A DNA stretch of 64,000 bases, from NCBI RefSeq assembly GCF_900141665.1, contig NZ_FQYI01000005.1, forward strand, positions 1 through 64,000, in the 5' to 3' direction. This DNA comes from Cruoricaptor ignavus (GTDB lineage: Bacteria; Bacteroidota; Bacteroidia; Flavobacteriales; Weeksellaceae). Position numbers and translations under genes: made by a program. Position 1 is the stretch's first letter. Every line of letters begins with the position of its first letter. The notes beneath the pieces are model-generated. The model made no database searches and was not told the DNA's origin. It was given only the letters and a program-made list of their open reading frames with translations. Of the stretch, positions 1 to 9,778 are shown piece after piece.

Positions 1-152
1 TCAATGGACTTAAATTCAGCCAAAATAATCAAGCCAATCAACTCTATATCAGATAGTTTTGGTTTTATAGGTTTAAAATAAAAATCTTCAGTTTCGGAAA
101 TGTCTCTTAAATTATTTAAAATTAAGTTGTAACTTGCCTCAAGGTTGCTCAT
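1..152 (-). CDS. IS982-family transposase, N-terminal part (cut by window edge)
   Basis: Reading the minus strand from an ATG at 152 gives an open frame that leaves the window at base 1, about 50 residues. It begins MSNLEASYNLIL and continues with the segment LSDIELIGLIILAEF, which matches my memory of the N terminus of IS982-family transposases in Bacteroidota (the 'SD.EL..L....EF' pattern). The catalytic DDE part lies outside the window. The frame is followed upstream by about 80 non-coding bases that probably include the IS end. Intactness cannot be judged. Family assignment is from recognition of the N terminus only. Confidence 0.7.
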   Translation of the reverse strand, partial: MSNLEASYNLILNNLRDISETEDFYFKPIKPKLSDIELIGLIILAEFKSI

Positions 153-235
153 AATTGTATTTGATTGGTAGTCAATACAATATACTAATTTTTAGTCACT
201 TGAGCAACCTTTTTTATAATGCACTACGGGTTAAA
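153..235. mobile_element. Probable end of the IS982-like element
   Basis: The 83 bases between the transposase start and the end of the STAND gene hold no gene. On the minus strand the sequence ACCCGTAGTGCATTATAAA (231 down to 213) looks like an IS terminal inverted repeat and would place the IS tip at about 231. The neighbouring gene stops at 236-238, so the insertion lies almost exactly at its 3' end. The partner repeat and target duplication are outside the window, so the boundary is inferred. Confidence 0.4.
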
Positions 236-3200
236 TTAGTACGATGCTTGTTCAATAAAGTCCCTTTTCAATTCTTGCTCTATTTCTTCCTGTTTCCAGC
301 GGATACACTGTTCAAAATGCTTTATATGCGCTGCATAGTCTAAAAGGTTTGGTAAAGTTTTAATCGTTGCCACAACCTTTTCTAGAAAATTAATTTTTGA
401 CTGAATAATTGGTACACGGCTTCCTGACCAACTTTCCGTTCGGCTAAAGCTTATTTCTTTTAATAATTCCGTGTCCTTATTAACAAGCAATAATTCCCTG
501 AAAAACTCAAAAAACCAATCATTGAACTTATCGTAAACCACATTGAGTAAAGCTATAACAACAAAATTGTCCTTCGCGTGTTTGCGTAGCATTTGTAAGA
601 TGAAGAACTTCATTTTTTCAATTAGATTAACGGAGTTTTCATTGACATTAAACAACGCATTCATTTCTTCCTCTCTCACAAAACCATAGGTATTCGAATC
701 CCTTATCAAAAAAATAAGCCCTTCAATTATCTCGAAACAGTTTTCTAAACGCCACAAAGCCTGAAGCTTCATCCGTTCAAAGCCTGAACCATATCCGAGA
801 CTTATTTTCCCTCGTTTAATTCCATCATTTATAGCTTTACTATTAATTCTTAAAACCGCTTCAAGTTCTTTTCCCTCAAAATCAAATCCCGGATCCACTT
901 CTACGATTTTCCAATAAACATCTGTGAGTAAGTCTTTTTGGTCACCAAAATAGTTGCTATAATCCTGAAAGATGCGCCATCCGAAGTTCGATCGATTGAT
1001 AATTTCTTTATCCAGAATTAGTGAAGTTAAATAGGTAATTATGTTATGAGAAACTAGTTCTATCTTTTCCACTTTATATTTTTCAAATTGGTCACTATAT
1101 TTTAAAAAATCGGACATTTGAGAAATATATATTTTTCCTTTTGCTGTTTTAAAAACATATATTAATCTTTCAAGCATCAACTGATTTATCTCATTTTGAG
1201 GAAGGTAAGATAAAACAGCGGAAACCCAAAAATCACTGCCATTAACATTATTAGCGTCAATAATATTTAATATGTCCTTACCCGCGCAAAGGCTCTCACC
1301 CAAAGGTATTCTAACGATATTAGAAGTCAAAACAAATTCAATTTTACTCTCAAAAAACAAATGCAAAGCTTTTAAATAATCGGCCATGCTCTTTCTTGCA
1401 AGCAAAATAAAAATTTCAGTAATCGAATAATCAATATCCCAAAAAGTTCGGTCTAACTGCTGCTTATTTAGATTACTTGCCGAAATAAAAAATTTAGAAA
1501 TATTCGACCAGTTATTTTCTTCAACAAATTTTCTAAAATTCTCTTTCCGTTCGACTTCGCACTCATCTAATGATTTTGTTCTGTCAATTTTAAAAGCCCA
1601 AGCTGGTCTCAAAAAATTTGAAAGTTTTACCACATCCGAATGCGTAAAAACCTCCCAATCGTCTGGAGGAGTTCCTTTAGCGTCTATTATTCTGTCGCTG
1701 AGTTCTACCACAAATTTGCAGTGTGAGTACTGATTTACATTCAGTTGAGAGATTATCTTGTCATAAAAAGGAATTTCATTCAAATACAGTTGTGCATCAA
1801 AATTTCCCCGAGGATTTGTAATAACCTGCAAATAACTATTCGTCGTCAATTCACTAAAGTTCACATTTTCTGCAAAATGACTTAGAATTTTCCCGCGGAG
1901 CAATTCTAAATTTGCTGTTCTATAGAGTGAGAAAGTGTAGGAAGTAAACGCCATTCCTTTGCTTTCAAAATCGTTAAAATGCCACTTCAAAAAATCGGAA
2001 CCGATTCCCAGTAATATGAGATTACAGATTTCTTTATACTTCTGCTCTGTTGCTAAATTCTTAAAAACTTCATAAAATCTTAACTGTCTTTCATAATCAA
2101 GATAAGGGTCTGTATGCCGATAAATAGTACAGTCTGTTATGAATTTCAACACTTCTGTAAAGCGTGACGGTTGTTTGCTTACAAGATCTAATGCAAGTTG
2201 AATCGAAGATTCAAAGTAGTCATTTTGTTGGTTCCAAAAACGAGATAAAAAAACAAGATACTTGCCCGGTTGTTGATAATCGTTTGTGTTATATTGTAAA
2301 GAATATCCCACTTCATTCGTTTTCTGTTCCAAAGAATCAATCCAATCCTTTACAAAAGTTAGACAGTCTAATTGACGATAAAGCCAGAAGATATCAAAAA
2401 ATTGATATCTTTCGTTGACACCGGAAATATTTTGTTCCAGATATGTCAAATGAGGTTCTATCTGATCTTTTATATGGGAAAAACCAAAAGTATTATTTAC
2501 ATCTACCAATGTATTTCTTATTTTATAAAAATAATTTTCAATAAAACTTTCAACCCATTTTCCATAATTTATAGCGGCGCTTTTTCTATCAATAAAACAT
2601 TTATAAAAAACATAAGTTCCCAATACTTGATCCGAAATTCTTGCAACTTCATCGCTGTATAAATCTACCAGTTCCTTTTGGTGCAATTCTAAAATAGACG
2701 ACCACAATTCGTTCCAATTGATAGAAAATTTACTTTGAAGCAATTCTTGAAGCTTATGATCTTGACGGTCAAGTACACCGAAAAATGAAATAATCGCCAA
2801 AGCTTGAAGATTAATTGGGTTGGTTAGAATTTTTGTCTCAGTTGCTATTTTTTCAAAATATTCTTCGTAAAGCAGTACAGGATTCTGAAGATAATTGTTC
2901 TTTGCTCCGGGTTGTACGGAAGCCGTAGCCATTAAAGCAATTCGGGCATTTCCTTTTGCTATAGCGACTATAGCTTTTTTTATATCATAGTAATATTGGA
3001 GATTGGGTAGCGAAGCCAAAATAATTTTTTCAATATCCTCGTCTTTAAATACTGGGATATTTAGTTCATTGAATGCATAATTCTTAAGCTCGCCCTCAAC
3101 AATATTTTTTACATAATCGCGAGAAGTAACCACGATTTTAAGTTCATAGGATTTTTTCTCCGTGGTAGTGTTAAGCAAATAATTGAAATTATTCATTCCT

Positions 3201-4009
3201 TTATTAGCATCATCGAGCAAAACGATATACTTCTCCCCAGCAGAAAAAGCATTCTTTAAATCTTCCCAAATCGGCGGAGATGATCCTTCAATTACAATCG
3301 GATGATAGCCCTCCTTGCCGAATTCTTCAAGAATTTTCACAGCTAGTCTGGATTTTCCGACACCAGCGCCACCTGTTAACAATAACTTATCGACACTACG
3401 GAGCAAAGCCATAGTTTGATTAAGCTGATCTTCACGGCCAATAAAAGGATTGGTAAGTGACGGTTGAATTGCTTTCTTTGTCTTTTCTAAATAATCAGCC
3501 AAAGGATAAATAGCGCCTATGGTGGAATGAATATTCAAATAGGCAGAAAGCAAGTAAGGATGACTTGCCAGTTTGAAGCTTAATTTCTGAATGCTGTAAA
3601 TTTCAAACTCTGTTAACTTATTGTGTGATGCGACCTTTTCTTTTAGCAGAAAATCTTCCTCCGGTTTTATGATTTCATTACAGGCTAAAATTATTTTATG
3701 AACCTTATTTTTAGGAATTTTGGTTACAGTCTCATTAAAACAATGGTCAATATCAGATAATAATTTATAAATAAAAGACCGAGAATTTCCAACTCTTTCC
3801 TTTGTAGTATATTCTACAAATAGATAACCACTTTTGTATTCAAAAAAGGAGTCTGGCGATCCCTTTTTATTTTTTTCTTTTGCCTCTACCGTTCCCGGAG
3901 CAGAAATAAAATTGTAGCCCTCCAATTGTAACAAGTGGGTTACTAATATTGGAAATTTGGCATCGTTAATGGATTTGAGGGCTTGTTCTATTTTCGGGAT
4001 TAGATTCAT
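236..4009 (-). CDS. STAND-type NTPase with nuclease-like N terminus, probable anti-phage (Avs-like) protein
   Basis: A 1257-residue protein. Residues about 1-170 resemble a PD-(D/E)XK-type domain: S-P-D at 51-53, then E66-Y-T on a predicted strand (LFVEYTT), followed by helices. The linker NPFIGREDQL (about 187-196) starts a STAND/AAA-like ATPase with Walker A GGAGVGKS (213-220) and Walker B YIVLLDDA (261-268). The remaining 850 residues are helix-rich without recognised motifs and would suit a target-sensing repeat region. Known Avs proteins share this plan: N-terminal effector, central NTPase, C-terminal sensor. The gene starts 33 bp after ptuB, so it is probably the last gene of the defence operon. 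It ends a few bases from an IS end, so its native C terminus may have been altered. Function is inferred from architecture and neighbours. Confidence 0.7.
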   Translation of the reverse strand: MNLIPKIEQALKSINDAKFPILVTHLLQLEGYNFISAPGTVEAKEKNKKGSPDSFFEYKSGYLFVEYTTKERVGNSRSFIYKLLSDIDHCFNETVTKIPKNKVHKIILACNEIIKPEEDFLLKEKVASHNKLTEFEIYSIQKLSFKLASHPYLLSAYLNIHSTIGAIYPLADYLEKTKKAIQPSLTNPFIGREDQLNQTMALLRSVDKLLLTGGAGVGKSRLAVKILEEFGKEGYHPIVIEGSSPPIWEDLKNAFSAGEKYIVLLDDANKGMNNFNYLLNTTTEKKSYELKIVVTSRDYVKNIVEGELKNYAFNELNIPVFKDEDIEKIILASLPNLQYYYDIKKAIVAIAKGNARIALMATASVQPGAKNNYLQNPVLLYEEYFEKIATETKILTNPINLQALAIISFFGVLDRQDHKLQELLQSKFSINWNELWSSILELHQKELVDLYSDEVARISDQVLGTYVFYKCFIDRKSAAINYGKWVESFIENYFYKIRNTLVDVNNTFGFSHIKDQIEPHLTYLEQNISGVNERYQFFDIFWLYRQLDCLTFVKDWIDSLEQKTNEVGYSLQYNTNDYQQPGKYLVFLSRFWNQQNDYFESSIQLALDLVSKQPSRFTEVLKFITDCTIYRHTDPYLDYERQLRFYEVFKNLATEQKYKEICNLILLGIGSDFLKWHFNDFESKGMAFTSYTFSLYRTANLELLRGKILSHFAENVNFSELTTNSYLQVITNPRGNFDAQLYLNEIPFYDKIISQLNVNQYSHCKFVVELSDRIIDAKGTPPDDWEVFTHSDVVKLSNFLRPAWAFKIDRTKSLDECEVERKENFRKFVEENNWSNISKFFISASNLNKQQLDRTFWDIDYSITEIFILLARKSMADYLKALHLFFESKIEFVLTSNIVRIPLGESLCAGKDILNIIDANNVNGSDFWVSAVLSYLPQNEINQLMLERLIYVFKTAKGKIYISQMSDFLKYSDQFEKYKVEKIELVSHNIITYLTSLILDKEIINRSNFGWRIFQDYSNYFGDQKDLLTDVYWKIVEVDPGFDFEGKELEAVLRINSKAINDGIKRGKISLGYGSGFERMKLQALWRLENCFEIIEGLIFLIRDSNTYGFVREEEMNALFNVNENSVNLIEKMKFFILQMLRKHAKDNFVVIALLNVVYDKFNDWFFEFFRELLLVNKDTELLKEISFSRTESWSGSRVPIIQSKINFLEKVVATIKTLPNLLDYAAHIKHFEQCIRWKQEEIEQELKRDFIEQASY

Positions 4010-4042
4010 TTTATCAAGTAATAATTTTTTTAAGATATTTTA

Positions 4043-4711
4043 CTATTTCAAACTATTTAATTTTTTATCCAACAAATAAAGCGCAACACCAAAAAATTCT
4101 TTATGTTTATTTTCTGATCGAGAACTCCAAAACTCTATCTCTTTTTTAATAAAGCTTTCTTTTAACCGTTTATTTCCAAGATATTTACATTCATTATGAA
4201 TTCTATCTTTTACATTTTTATACACTTGGCTTCTTGCCTTTTTTAAAGATTGCATATTAAGATTAAGAATTTCGTCAATCTCTAACACAGTTTCCTTACT
4301 TTCCCCTGTAATTGTACCATCTGCTTGATAAGTGATTATAGCACTACATAAGGGTGATGCAGACAAGATATCAATAGTTTGCAAATCTTTATCACCTTTC
4401 TTACTGTCGCAAGTTTGCAACTGACCTCCTTTACCTTGATTGCCAGTACAAGCAGCGAATAGATTTTTATAATCCAAACCTAAATCACTATAATTATTTT
4501 GACATTTAAAATGTTCAATTTTACAGCCTGGTGAAGTTTCTTTTTCGGGAATCCTTTTCATGCAATAGCAACAAACAAATCCCTGTTCTTTCATTAAACT
4601 TTCACGCAATTCCTCTTTTGCATCGGAAGGAATATTGCTATAATTTGAATGTGGTCGTGATCGATGCTCCGCTAGTGATCTTGGTTCCCTGCCTTTATTT
4701 ATTTTCCTCAT
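4043..4711 (-). CDS. ptuB: PtuB-like HNH endonuclease of a Septu system
   Basis: A 222-residue protein of the HNH family found with PtuA. Visible motifs are CCYCMKRI (zinc/HNH cysteines, about 48-55), KIEHFKCQ (the EH of the HNH core), LDYKNLFAACTGN and the later CDSKKGD, in the usual order for PtuB and for the HNH partner of retron-linked PtuA. In Septu the ATPase PtuA and nuclease PtuB form a complex that degrades DNA after infection. The start overlaps the end of ptuA by 17 bp, which indicates translational coupling. No reverse transcriptase is seen nearby, so this is Septu rather than a retron-Septu system. Confidence 0.85.
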   Translation of the reverse strand: MRKINKGREPRSLAEHRSRPHSNYSNIPSDAKEELRESLMKEQGFVCCYCMKRIPEKETSPGCKIEHFKCQNNYSDLGLDYKNLFAACTGNQGKGGQLQTCDSKKGDKDLQTIDILSASPLCSAIITYQADGTITGESKETVLEIDEILNLNMQSLKKARSQVYKNVKDRIHNECKYLGNKRLKESFIKKEIEFWSSRSENKHKEFFGVALYLLDKKLNSLK

Positions 4712-6164
4712 TTAAGTCAGACTCTAAATAATCAATTTGAATTTTTGCATTTATCAATTCAGGGTCATCTGTACCGAGTAATTTAACTAATTCGTCATAT
4801 TTCTTTTTTGAATCATTCAAATTTTCATTTTCAATCAATCCAAATAATTCAGTAAGCATTTTCGTAACCTCGGGTATTCTTTCTTCAACATTCATAAGTT
4901 CATATAGAATGGTACTAATATCTTTTCCATAGTAATTTGGTGTATAGTTTAAAACTTTGGCGTTTTCAACAATTTTCACTTCAGAATATTTGTTATCTGA
5001 ATTACTTAATAATTGAGGTGAATGTGTTGTAATTATAAAATGTGATGTATTATCTTCAGATATATTATTCTTAATGAGTTCTATATATTTCCGTTGCCAA
5101 GAAGGATGAAGATAGGTATCAGGTTCGTCAAATAGGAATAAAGTGTTTTCTCTACCCGATAATTCAATCAAACCTTTCGCAATTATTAATTGTTGTTCAC
5201 CCTCACTTAAATGAATAAATTTAGCGTCATCATTATTTTTAAAAGTAAATGAAAATTCAGGTTGAAAACCATCTATAATTAATGTATTGAGAATTTCAAA
5301 AAATCGTTTTTCTTCAACAAAATACTCACGGATTGAGTAGATCATTTCACCACCTAAAATTGTAATGTTTAACGCAGTATCTTCCCATGCTTCCATCACC
5401 ACATTTCCTGATTTTGAATACTCAACAGGAGCTAAATGTAAAGGTTCCTCCAAACTGTCCAAAAATCTCAATAACAGTTCTACTTCACCTTCTGCACCCC
5501 AAAATTCATTAATTTTTTTCCTTGCCCATTTTGGTTTCCGAAGTTTAATTTTTACGCTTACAACATTTTTAATCTTTGCAATTTTGAGAAGAAAACCAGG
5601 AACATCACCAAATTCATAGGATAATAATGATAATAAAATAGTTCCGAACAATTTTGGTTCGTAGTATAAAAAAGGACGATCTAAATGCTTATCTTCAGAA
5701 CGTAGATTAAATGATAGCTCCTTATTGAAAGGCTCACAAACTCGCTCCATAATATGAGATTGACCAGAATAGTAGATAACAATATTGCTGGGTAAAATTC
5801 GTTCAAAACTACCGTAAATTTCAGCAATCTCTTCCCTTTTTAATTTCCTTCCATTTACAATATATTCTTGGTTAGAATTTTCTTTTTTGTTAAAAATTTC
5901 AACCTTAATATAATCCGTCTTGAAATCAGAAGTCATGGAAGTTTGTTCCAGAATTTCCTCTAACCGCAACTCGTACTCTAACTTAAATTGAAATTTTGTC
6001 TTTTCATTTCGAAATGCATCACTGAATATCTGAGCAATACTTTCTAAAATGGTTGATTTGCCTGAACCATTGATCCCAATAACTATGGAAATATACTTTT
6101 GAAAATCTATTTCAAAATTCTCGAAGATTTTATATTTCTTAATAAATAATTTGGTAATCTGCAT
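4695..6164 (-). CDS. ptuA: PtuA-like ABC/SMC-type ATPase of a Septu system
   Basis: A protein of about 489 residues with an ABC/RecF-like ATPase fold: Walker A INGSGKST near the N terminus, signature LSEGEQQLI, Walker B LFLFDEPDTYLHPSW and the H-loop TTHSPQLL. This split ATPase next to an HNH gene is the hallmark of Septu (PtuAB). An upstream start at 6200 is open, but the ATG at 6164 (MQITKLF) begins one base after the hsdS stop codon and gives the usual N terminus, so I chose it. It sits between hsdS and ptuB with no room for its own promoter, so Septu expression is tied to the restriction-modification genes. Confidence 0.85.
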   Translation of the reverse strand: MQITKLFIKKYKIFENFEIDFQKYISIVIGINGSGKSTILESIAQIFSDAFRNEKTKFQFKLEYELRLEEILEQTSMTSDFKTDYIKVEIFNKKENSNQEYIVNGRKLKREEIAEIYGSFERILPSNIVIYYSGQSHIMERVCEPFNKELSFNLRSEDKHLDRPFLYYEPKLFGTILLSLLSYEFGDVPGFLLKIAKIKNVVSVKIKLRKPKWARKKINEFWGAEGEVELLLRFLDSLEEPLHLAPVEYSKSGNVVMEAWEDTALNITILGGEMIYSIREYFVEEKRFFEILNTLIIDGFQPEFSFTFKNNDDAKFIHLSEGEQQLIIAKGLIELSGRENTLFLFDEPDTYLHPSWQRKYIELIKNNISEDNTSHFIITTHSPQLLSNSDNKYSEVKIVENAKVLNYTPNYYGKDISTILYELMNVEERIPEVTKMLTELFGLIENENLNDSKKKYDELVKLLGTDDPELINAKIQIDYLESDLNEENK

Positions 6165-6165
6165 T

Positions 6166-7515
6166 TTATTGGGTTTTAAATACGGTTTCTTCAAATTCAA
6201 TTTCCGCGTTTTCTTTTAAAGCACTTGCTTCATTCTTCAACATTTCAATTCTGTTTTTCATGTCAGAAATATGATGCGAAATTTCTTTTTGCTTTTCGAG
6301 TGTTGGAACAGGAATTATAAAATCCTCCAAAAATGCCTTAGGAACTCTTTGCTGTCCAGCAGAACCTGTAAAAAACAACGTTGCATACTGTAGAAGCTTT
6401 GGCAATCTAAGAATATGATAAATAAATTCTAAATCTACGCTCTTACTGCTATTTCTTAAAACATGATATTCAGTAGAGCCACAACCAAAACCATTTTTTA
6501 GATTATTGACGATCGCTGATTTTCCATTCTGCATACATGGTGTGATACGAGCCCAGATCAGATCACCGTCCTGAAATTTTGTATATCCTTTTGAATTCAA
6601 TACTGTTTTTTCTCGCAACTCAACCACTTTACCATATTCATCAGAAATACACTCCATTGGGATAAAGGAAATAACAGTATCTTTATCTGGAAGTATTGTT
6701 GTAGGATTTATATCTACGAGATTTTTTAATCTTTCGTTTTTGTACTTATTTGAATGAAAAAATAAATCTTCGCCTTTATTATTATAATCAAACCCCCATT
6801 TTTCAACATTCTTAAAATCTACTAAATGTAAAAGAGAATCATTTTTAATAGAAATTTTATTTTTTTCAATCCCCAATTCCTCAAATAAATATTTTTCTAT
6901 ATCTGCTTCTAAGTTTTGGGCTTTTAGTTGCAATTCTTGGGCATCGTTTATCTTTCTCTCGTAGGCTTCCACAATCTTTTGTTGTTCTGAAAGGGGAGGA
7001 AGAGGAATTAGTAATGAGGAAATAAATTCGTAAGTCGCCTCGTTTTTTATACCCTCAGCTCGTAAAAAAGACAAATGATTTTTAAAGTTTTGACTACGAA
7101 TTGCCATTACTAAATATTTATCATTAACAATATCCCGATTAATATGATAAGGTTGATAGTGTGTAGTACACACTAATTTCCCGATTGTGTTTATTGCTAA
7201 AGCTCCTTGATGAAAATTAATTTTTGAAACTAATAAATCTCCCTTTTCCAAAGCATATAAATCCATATTGGTTTCCAATTCATCCCTCAAGTGAATAACA
7301 CCATCAGCAAAAGAAATTTTTTTTACTACTGGAAAGTCCTTTTTATAATCAATTTTTCTAATTTTATTTTTGATTGGAGATATAACATTTCTTAACTCCA
7401 CCAAACTAAAAGTTGAATCAAAATTATTGGGGTTTATATAATAACTTACAAACCATTTATCAAATTTTGAATAATCTACAAATTTTAGCCAGGAAAAATT
7501 TTGTACTGTTCTCAT
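6166..7515 (-). CDS. hsdS: Type I-like restriction-modification specificity subunit (HsdS)
   Basis: A 449-residue protein with two target-recognition domains, each closed by a conserved coiled-coil entry: IPLPPLSEQQKIV (around residue 170) and IPVPTLEKQKEI (around residue 405). Each domain would recognise one half of a bipartite DNA site and the helices set the spacing. The start codon overlaps the stop of the methylase gene in a TAATG junction. The two recognition domains differ in sequence, so the predicted target is asymmetric. It should work with the upstream methylase-nuclease protein. The recognition site cannot be read from the sequence. Confidence 0.88.
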   Translation of the reverse strand: MRTVQNFSWLKFVDYSKFDKWFVSYYINPNNFDSTFSLVELRNVISPIKNKIRKIDYKKDFPVVKKISFADGVIHLRDELETNMDLYALEKGDLLVSKINFHQGALAINTIGKLVCTTHYQPYHINRDIVNDKYLVMAIRSQNFKNHLSFLRAEGIKNEATYEFISSLLIPLPPLSEQQKIVEAYERKINDAQELQLKAQNLEADIEKYLFEELGIEKNKISIKNDSLLHLVDFKNVEKWGFDYNNKGEDLFFHSNKYKNERLKNLVDINPTTILPDKDTVISFIPMECISDEYGKVVELREKTVLNSKGYTKFQDGDLIWARITPCMQNGKSAIVNNLKNGFGCGSTEYHVLRNSSKSVDLEFIYHILRLPKLLQYATLFFTGSAGQQRVPKAFLEDFIIPVPTLEKQKEISHHISDMKNRIEMLKNEASALKENAEIEFEETVFKTQ

Positions 7516-9776
7516 TAATTATAAAAAATTTCAGGTTCAGAAACTTCACCGCTTTTTTCGGCAATCGGCAATCGATAGATATTGTCTTCTATCACTTCAT
7601 ATTTCACCTCTCTAAACTTGTTTTCCCAAAGGTGGTTTTGTTCACGGTATTTTTTAAACTCCTCCGCCAAAGGTTCCAGTTCATTTTCAATTTTAGCACC
7701 CGTTGTGCTTATACCAGCTTTTTCTACTTCTGCTATAGGAATTTCGTAGTTAAAACCTTCCTTAATTTCTGCTTTTATATCTGCTGAAATTTTCTCCACA
7801 ATTTGTTTTAATTCTGTGCGTAGTTTTTTCTTTTCGTCTGCGGAAACTGCATCTTTTCCTTTCAGGGAAAGTTGGTTATTTATTTCTTCAGTTCTTGTAT
7901 TGTATTTTGCCTTTACTTTTTTTTCAGCCCTTGTTTTTATGTTTTTATATTCTTTGGCTTCTTCTTCTGTAAATTTTTTGAAGAACAGCAAACTCGGCTT
8001 CACCGTTGCACCCGAAGCAATGAATACATCCTGCGGAATGGAAGTAATCAGCACAATTTTCGCCTGACTTTCCACAAAATCCCGGATCTTTTGCAAATTG
8101 GTATTGTTCAGTACGCCTTCCGGCAAAACAATTCCCATTCTTCCTCCGGGTTTTAGCAAATTCAAGCAACGCTCAATAAAAAGGACTTCCGTCAAAGTAC
8201 TCATAGCTCCAGTTTTATAGAGACTGATTAAAGATTTACCGATGTTGTTATTCACCTGTTTCAGCGCTTCATCATAGGCTTTGCCGTAGCGTTCTCTATA
8301 TTTTAAAATTCTTGCGGTGTCGGTATATTTATCAGCTTCGGTTATTTTTAAAGATTTTTCTACTCTTGCCCCAAAAGGTGGATTGGTAAGGATAATATCA
8401 AACCTGTTTTCAAAAATTCCGTTCACATTCAGCAAACCGTCGTTATGATGAACGCCACCGTGACCGTCACCGTGCATAATCATATTCATTTTCGCAGTCC
8501 GGCTCATTCTCGGGTTGGCATCCGTCCCGAAAATACAGTCGTAACTCAAAACGCGCAACCTGCTTTTTTCGTTGTTAATATCCAGTTCTGCATTTAGTTT
8601 TGTAAACAAATCGTTTACCGTTTCATCAACTTTAGCTTTATCAGATTCCGACATTTTTTCATATTCAGCAGTATAAAATTGAGTTTTAATTTTTTCTTTT
8701 TGCTCCTGAATTTCTTCCTCAATTTTCGCACGGACAAATTCAAATGCTTTAATCAAGAAACCACCACTGCCGCAGCATGGGTCGCAAATCACTTCGCCTT
8801 CCTGCGGATCCAATACATCCACCATAAAATCTACCACAGTTCTTGGCGTAAAGAATTGACCAAGTTCGCCCCTAAAAGTTCTTCCTAAAAATTGCTCAAA
8901 AGCAATCCCTTTTACATCATCAGAAGTAGTGGAAAGGTTATAAATTTCAAGTTCCTTTACGATAGCTTCAAAACTGTTTTCACGAATTCTAATGATCTCA
9001 CTTTCTTCAAATAAATCATCATCCTTAAAATCCTTTTTGGTTAGTTCAAATAGTTTCTGATAAAAAGGACTGTCCGATTCTGCACGATATAAATCATCGT
9101 ATTTTTTTGCTTTTTTGAATTCCTCCAAAGAAAAAATCTGCCCTTCTGAATTTGATCTTTCATATCTGATTTTTATAAATAAAATCTTGCTGATCTCATC
9201 AAAAGCTGCCTCCGGTGAAAGTTTATCATTATTTCTAATGATGTTATGACATTTGAAAAGCAGTTTTGAAAATTCATCTCTAGTAAAAGCTTTTGTTTGC
9301 TTCAACAGGGCATTGATTTTCTTATCATCCTTGATTTCATCTGCAGTAGGAATATTGACAATCTCCTCTAATGATTTTGGAATATGTCCTTTTACAACTT
9401 TAAAAATTCGAGTTTCTTTTTGATTGGTGGTTACAAAAAAGTCGGCTCCAGCCCAGGAAGCATAATTATATCCCTGGAAATAATCTTCCTCGTGAATTGT
9501 GATATGTTCTGCCTTGCATTCAACAACAATTACTGGGCTTTTACGCTCAAGTTTATCTTTTTCATTCTTGAAAATGGCAATATCAGCCATTGCTCTTCCT
9601 TGGCCTCTTTGGGAATTATTCACCTTAATTTCCTGCTCCATCTGATTGAGCTCATACCCATATGATTTTACGAGTCGAGCGATATATTCCTGCCGAACTT
9701 TTTCTTCGGGTTTCAGAACTAACCATTTATCTTTTAAAGGGGCAAATATTTTATTATCCTTAATTTGTATTTCCAT
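7515..9776 (-). CDS. N6-adenine methyltransferase with fused N-terminal nuclease domain
   Basis: A 753-residue protein. Residues about 25-115 form an HSDR_N-like PD-(D/E)XK domain: D65 in ADIAIF and E86-C-K88 in VVVECKAE-like context. A helical HsdM N-terminal region follows (about 170-300), then the methylase domain with motif I DPCCGSGGF (332-340) and the catalytic motif NPPF (465-468), which defines an N6-adenine MTase. The C terminus is charged and helical. No helicase-type HsdR gene is visible in the operon, so cleavage probably depends on the fused nuclease. This resembles BcgI-like (type IIB) enzymes, where one chain cuts and methylates and a second chain gives specificity. Two bases separate it from the upstream regulator. 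Confidence 0.85.
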   Translation of the reverse strand: MEIQIKDNKIFAPLKDKWLVLKPEEKVRQEYIARLVKSYGYELNQMEQEIKVNNSQRGQGRAMADIAIFKNEKDKLERKSPVIVVECKAEHITIHEEDYFQGYNYASWAGADFFVTTNQKETRIFKVVKGHIPKSLEEIVNIPTADEIKDDKKINALLKQTKAFTRDEFSKLLFKCHNIIRNNDKLSPEAAFDEISKILFIKIRYERSNSEGQIFSLEEFKKAKKYDDLYRAESDSPFYQKLFELTKKDFKDDDLFEESEIIRIRENSFEAIVKELEIYNLSTTSDDVKGIAFEQFLGRTFRGELGQFFTPRTVVDFMVDVLDPQEGEVICDPCCGSGGFLIKAFEFVRAKIEEEIQEQKEKIKTQFYTAEYEKMSESDKAKVDETVNDLFTKLNAELDINNEKSRLRVLSYDCIFGTDANPRMSRTAKMNMIMHGDGHGGVHHNDGLLNVNGIFENRFDIILTNPPFGARVEKSLKITEADKYTDTARILKYRERYGKAYDEALKQVNNNIGKSLISLYKTGAMSTLTEVLFIERCLNLLKPGGRMGIVLPEGVLNNTNLQKIRDFVESQAKIVLITSIPQDVFIASGATVKPSLLFFKKFTEEEAKEYKNIKTRAEKKVKAKYNTRTEEINNQLSLKGKDAVSADEKKKLRTELKQIVEKISADIKAEIKEGFNYEIPIAEVEKAGISTTGAKIENELEPLAEEFKKYREQNHLWENKFREVKYEVIEDNIYRLPIAEKSGEVSEPEIFYN

Positions 9777-9778
9777 AG

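Noticed and set aside
4043-6164. Retron with PtuAB effector
   Set aside because: PtuAB are retron effectors in some systems, but there is no reverse transcriptase gene and no msr/msd-like region beside them; hsdS and the STAND gene flank the pair.
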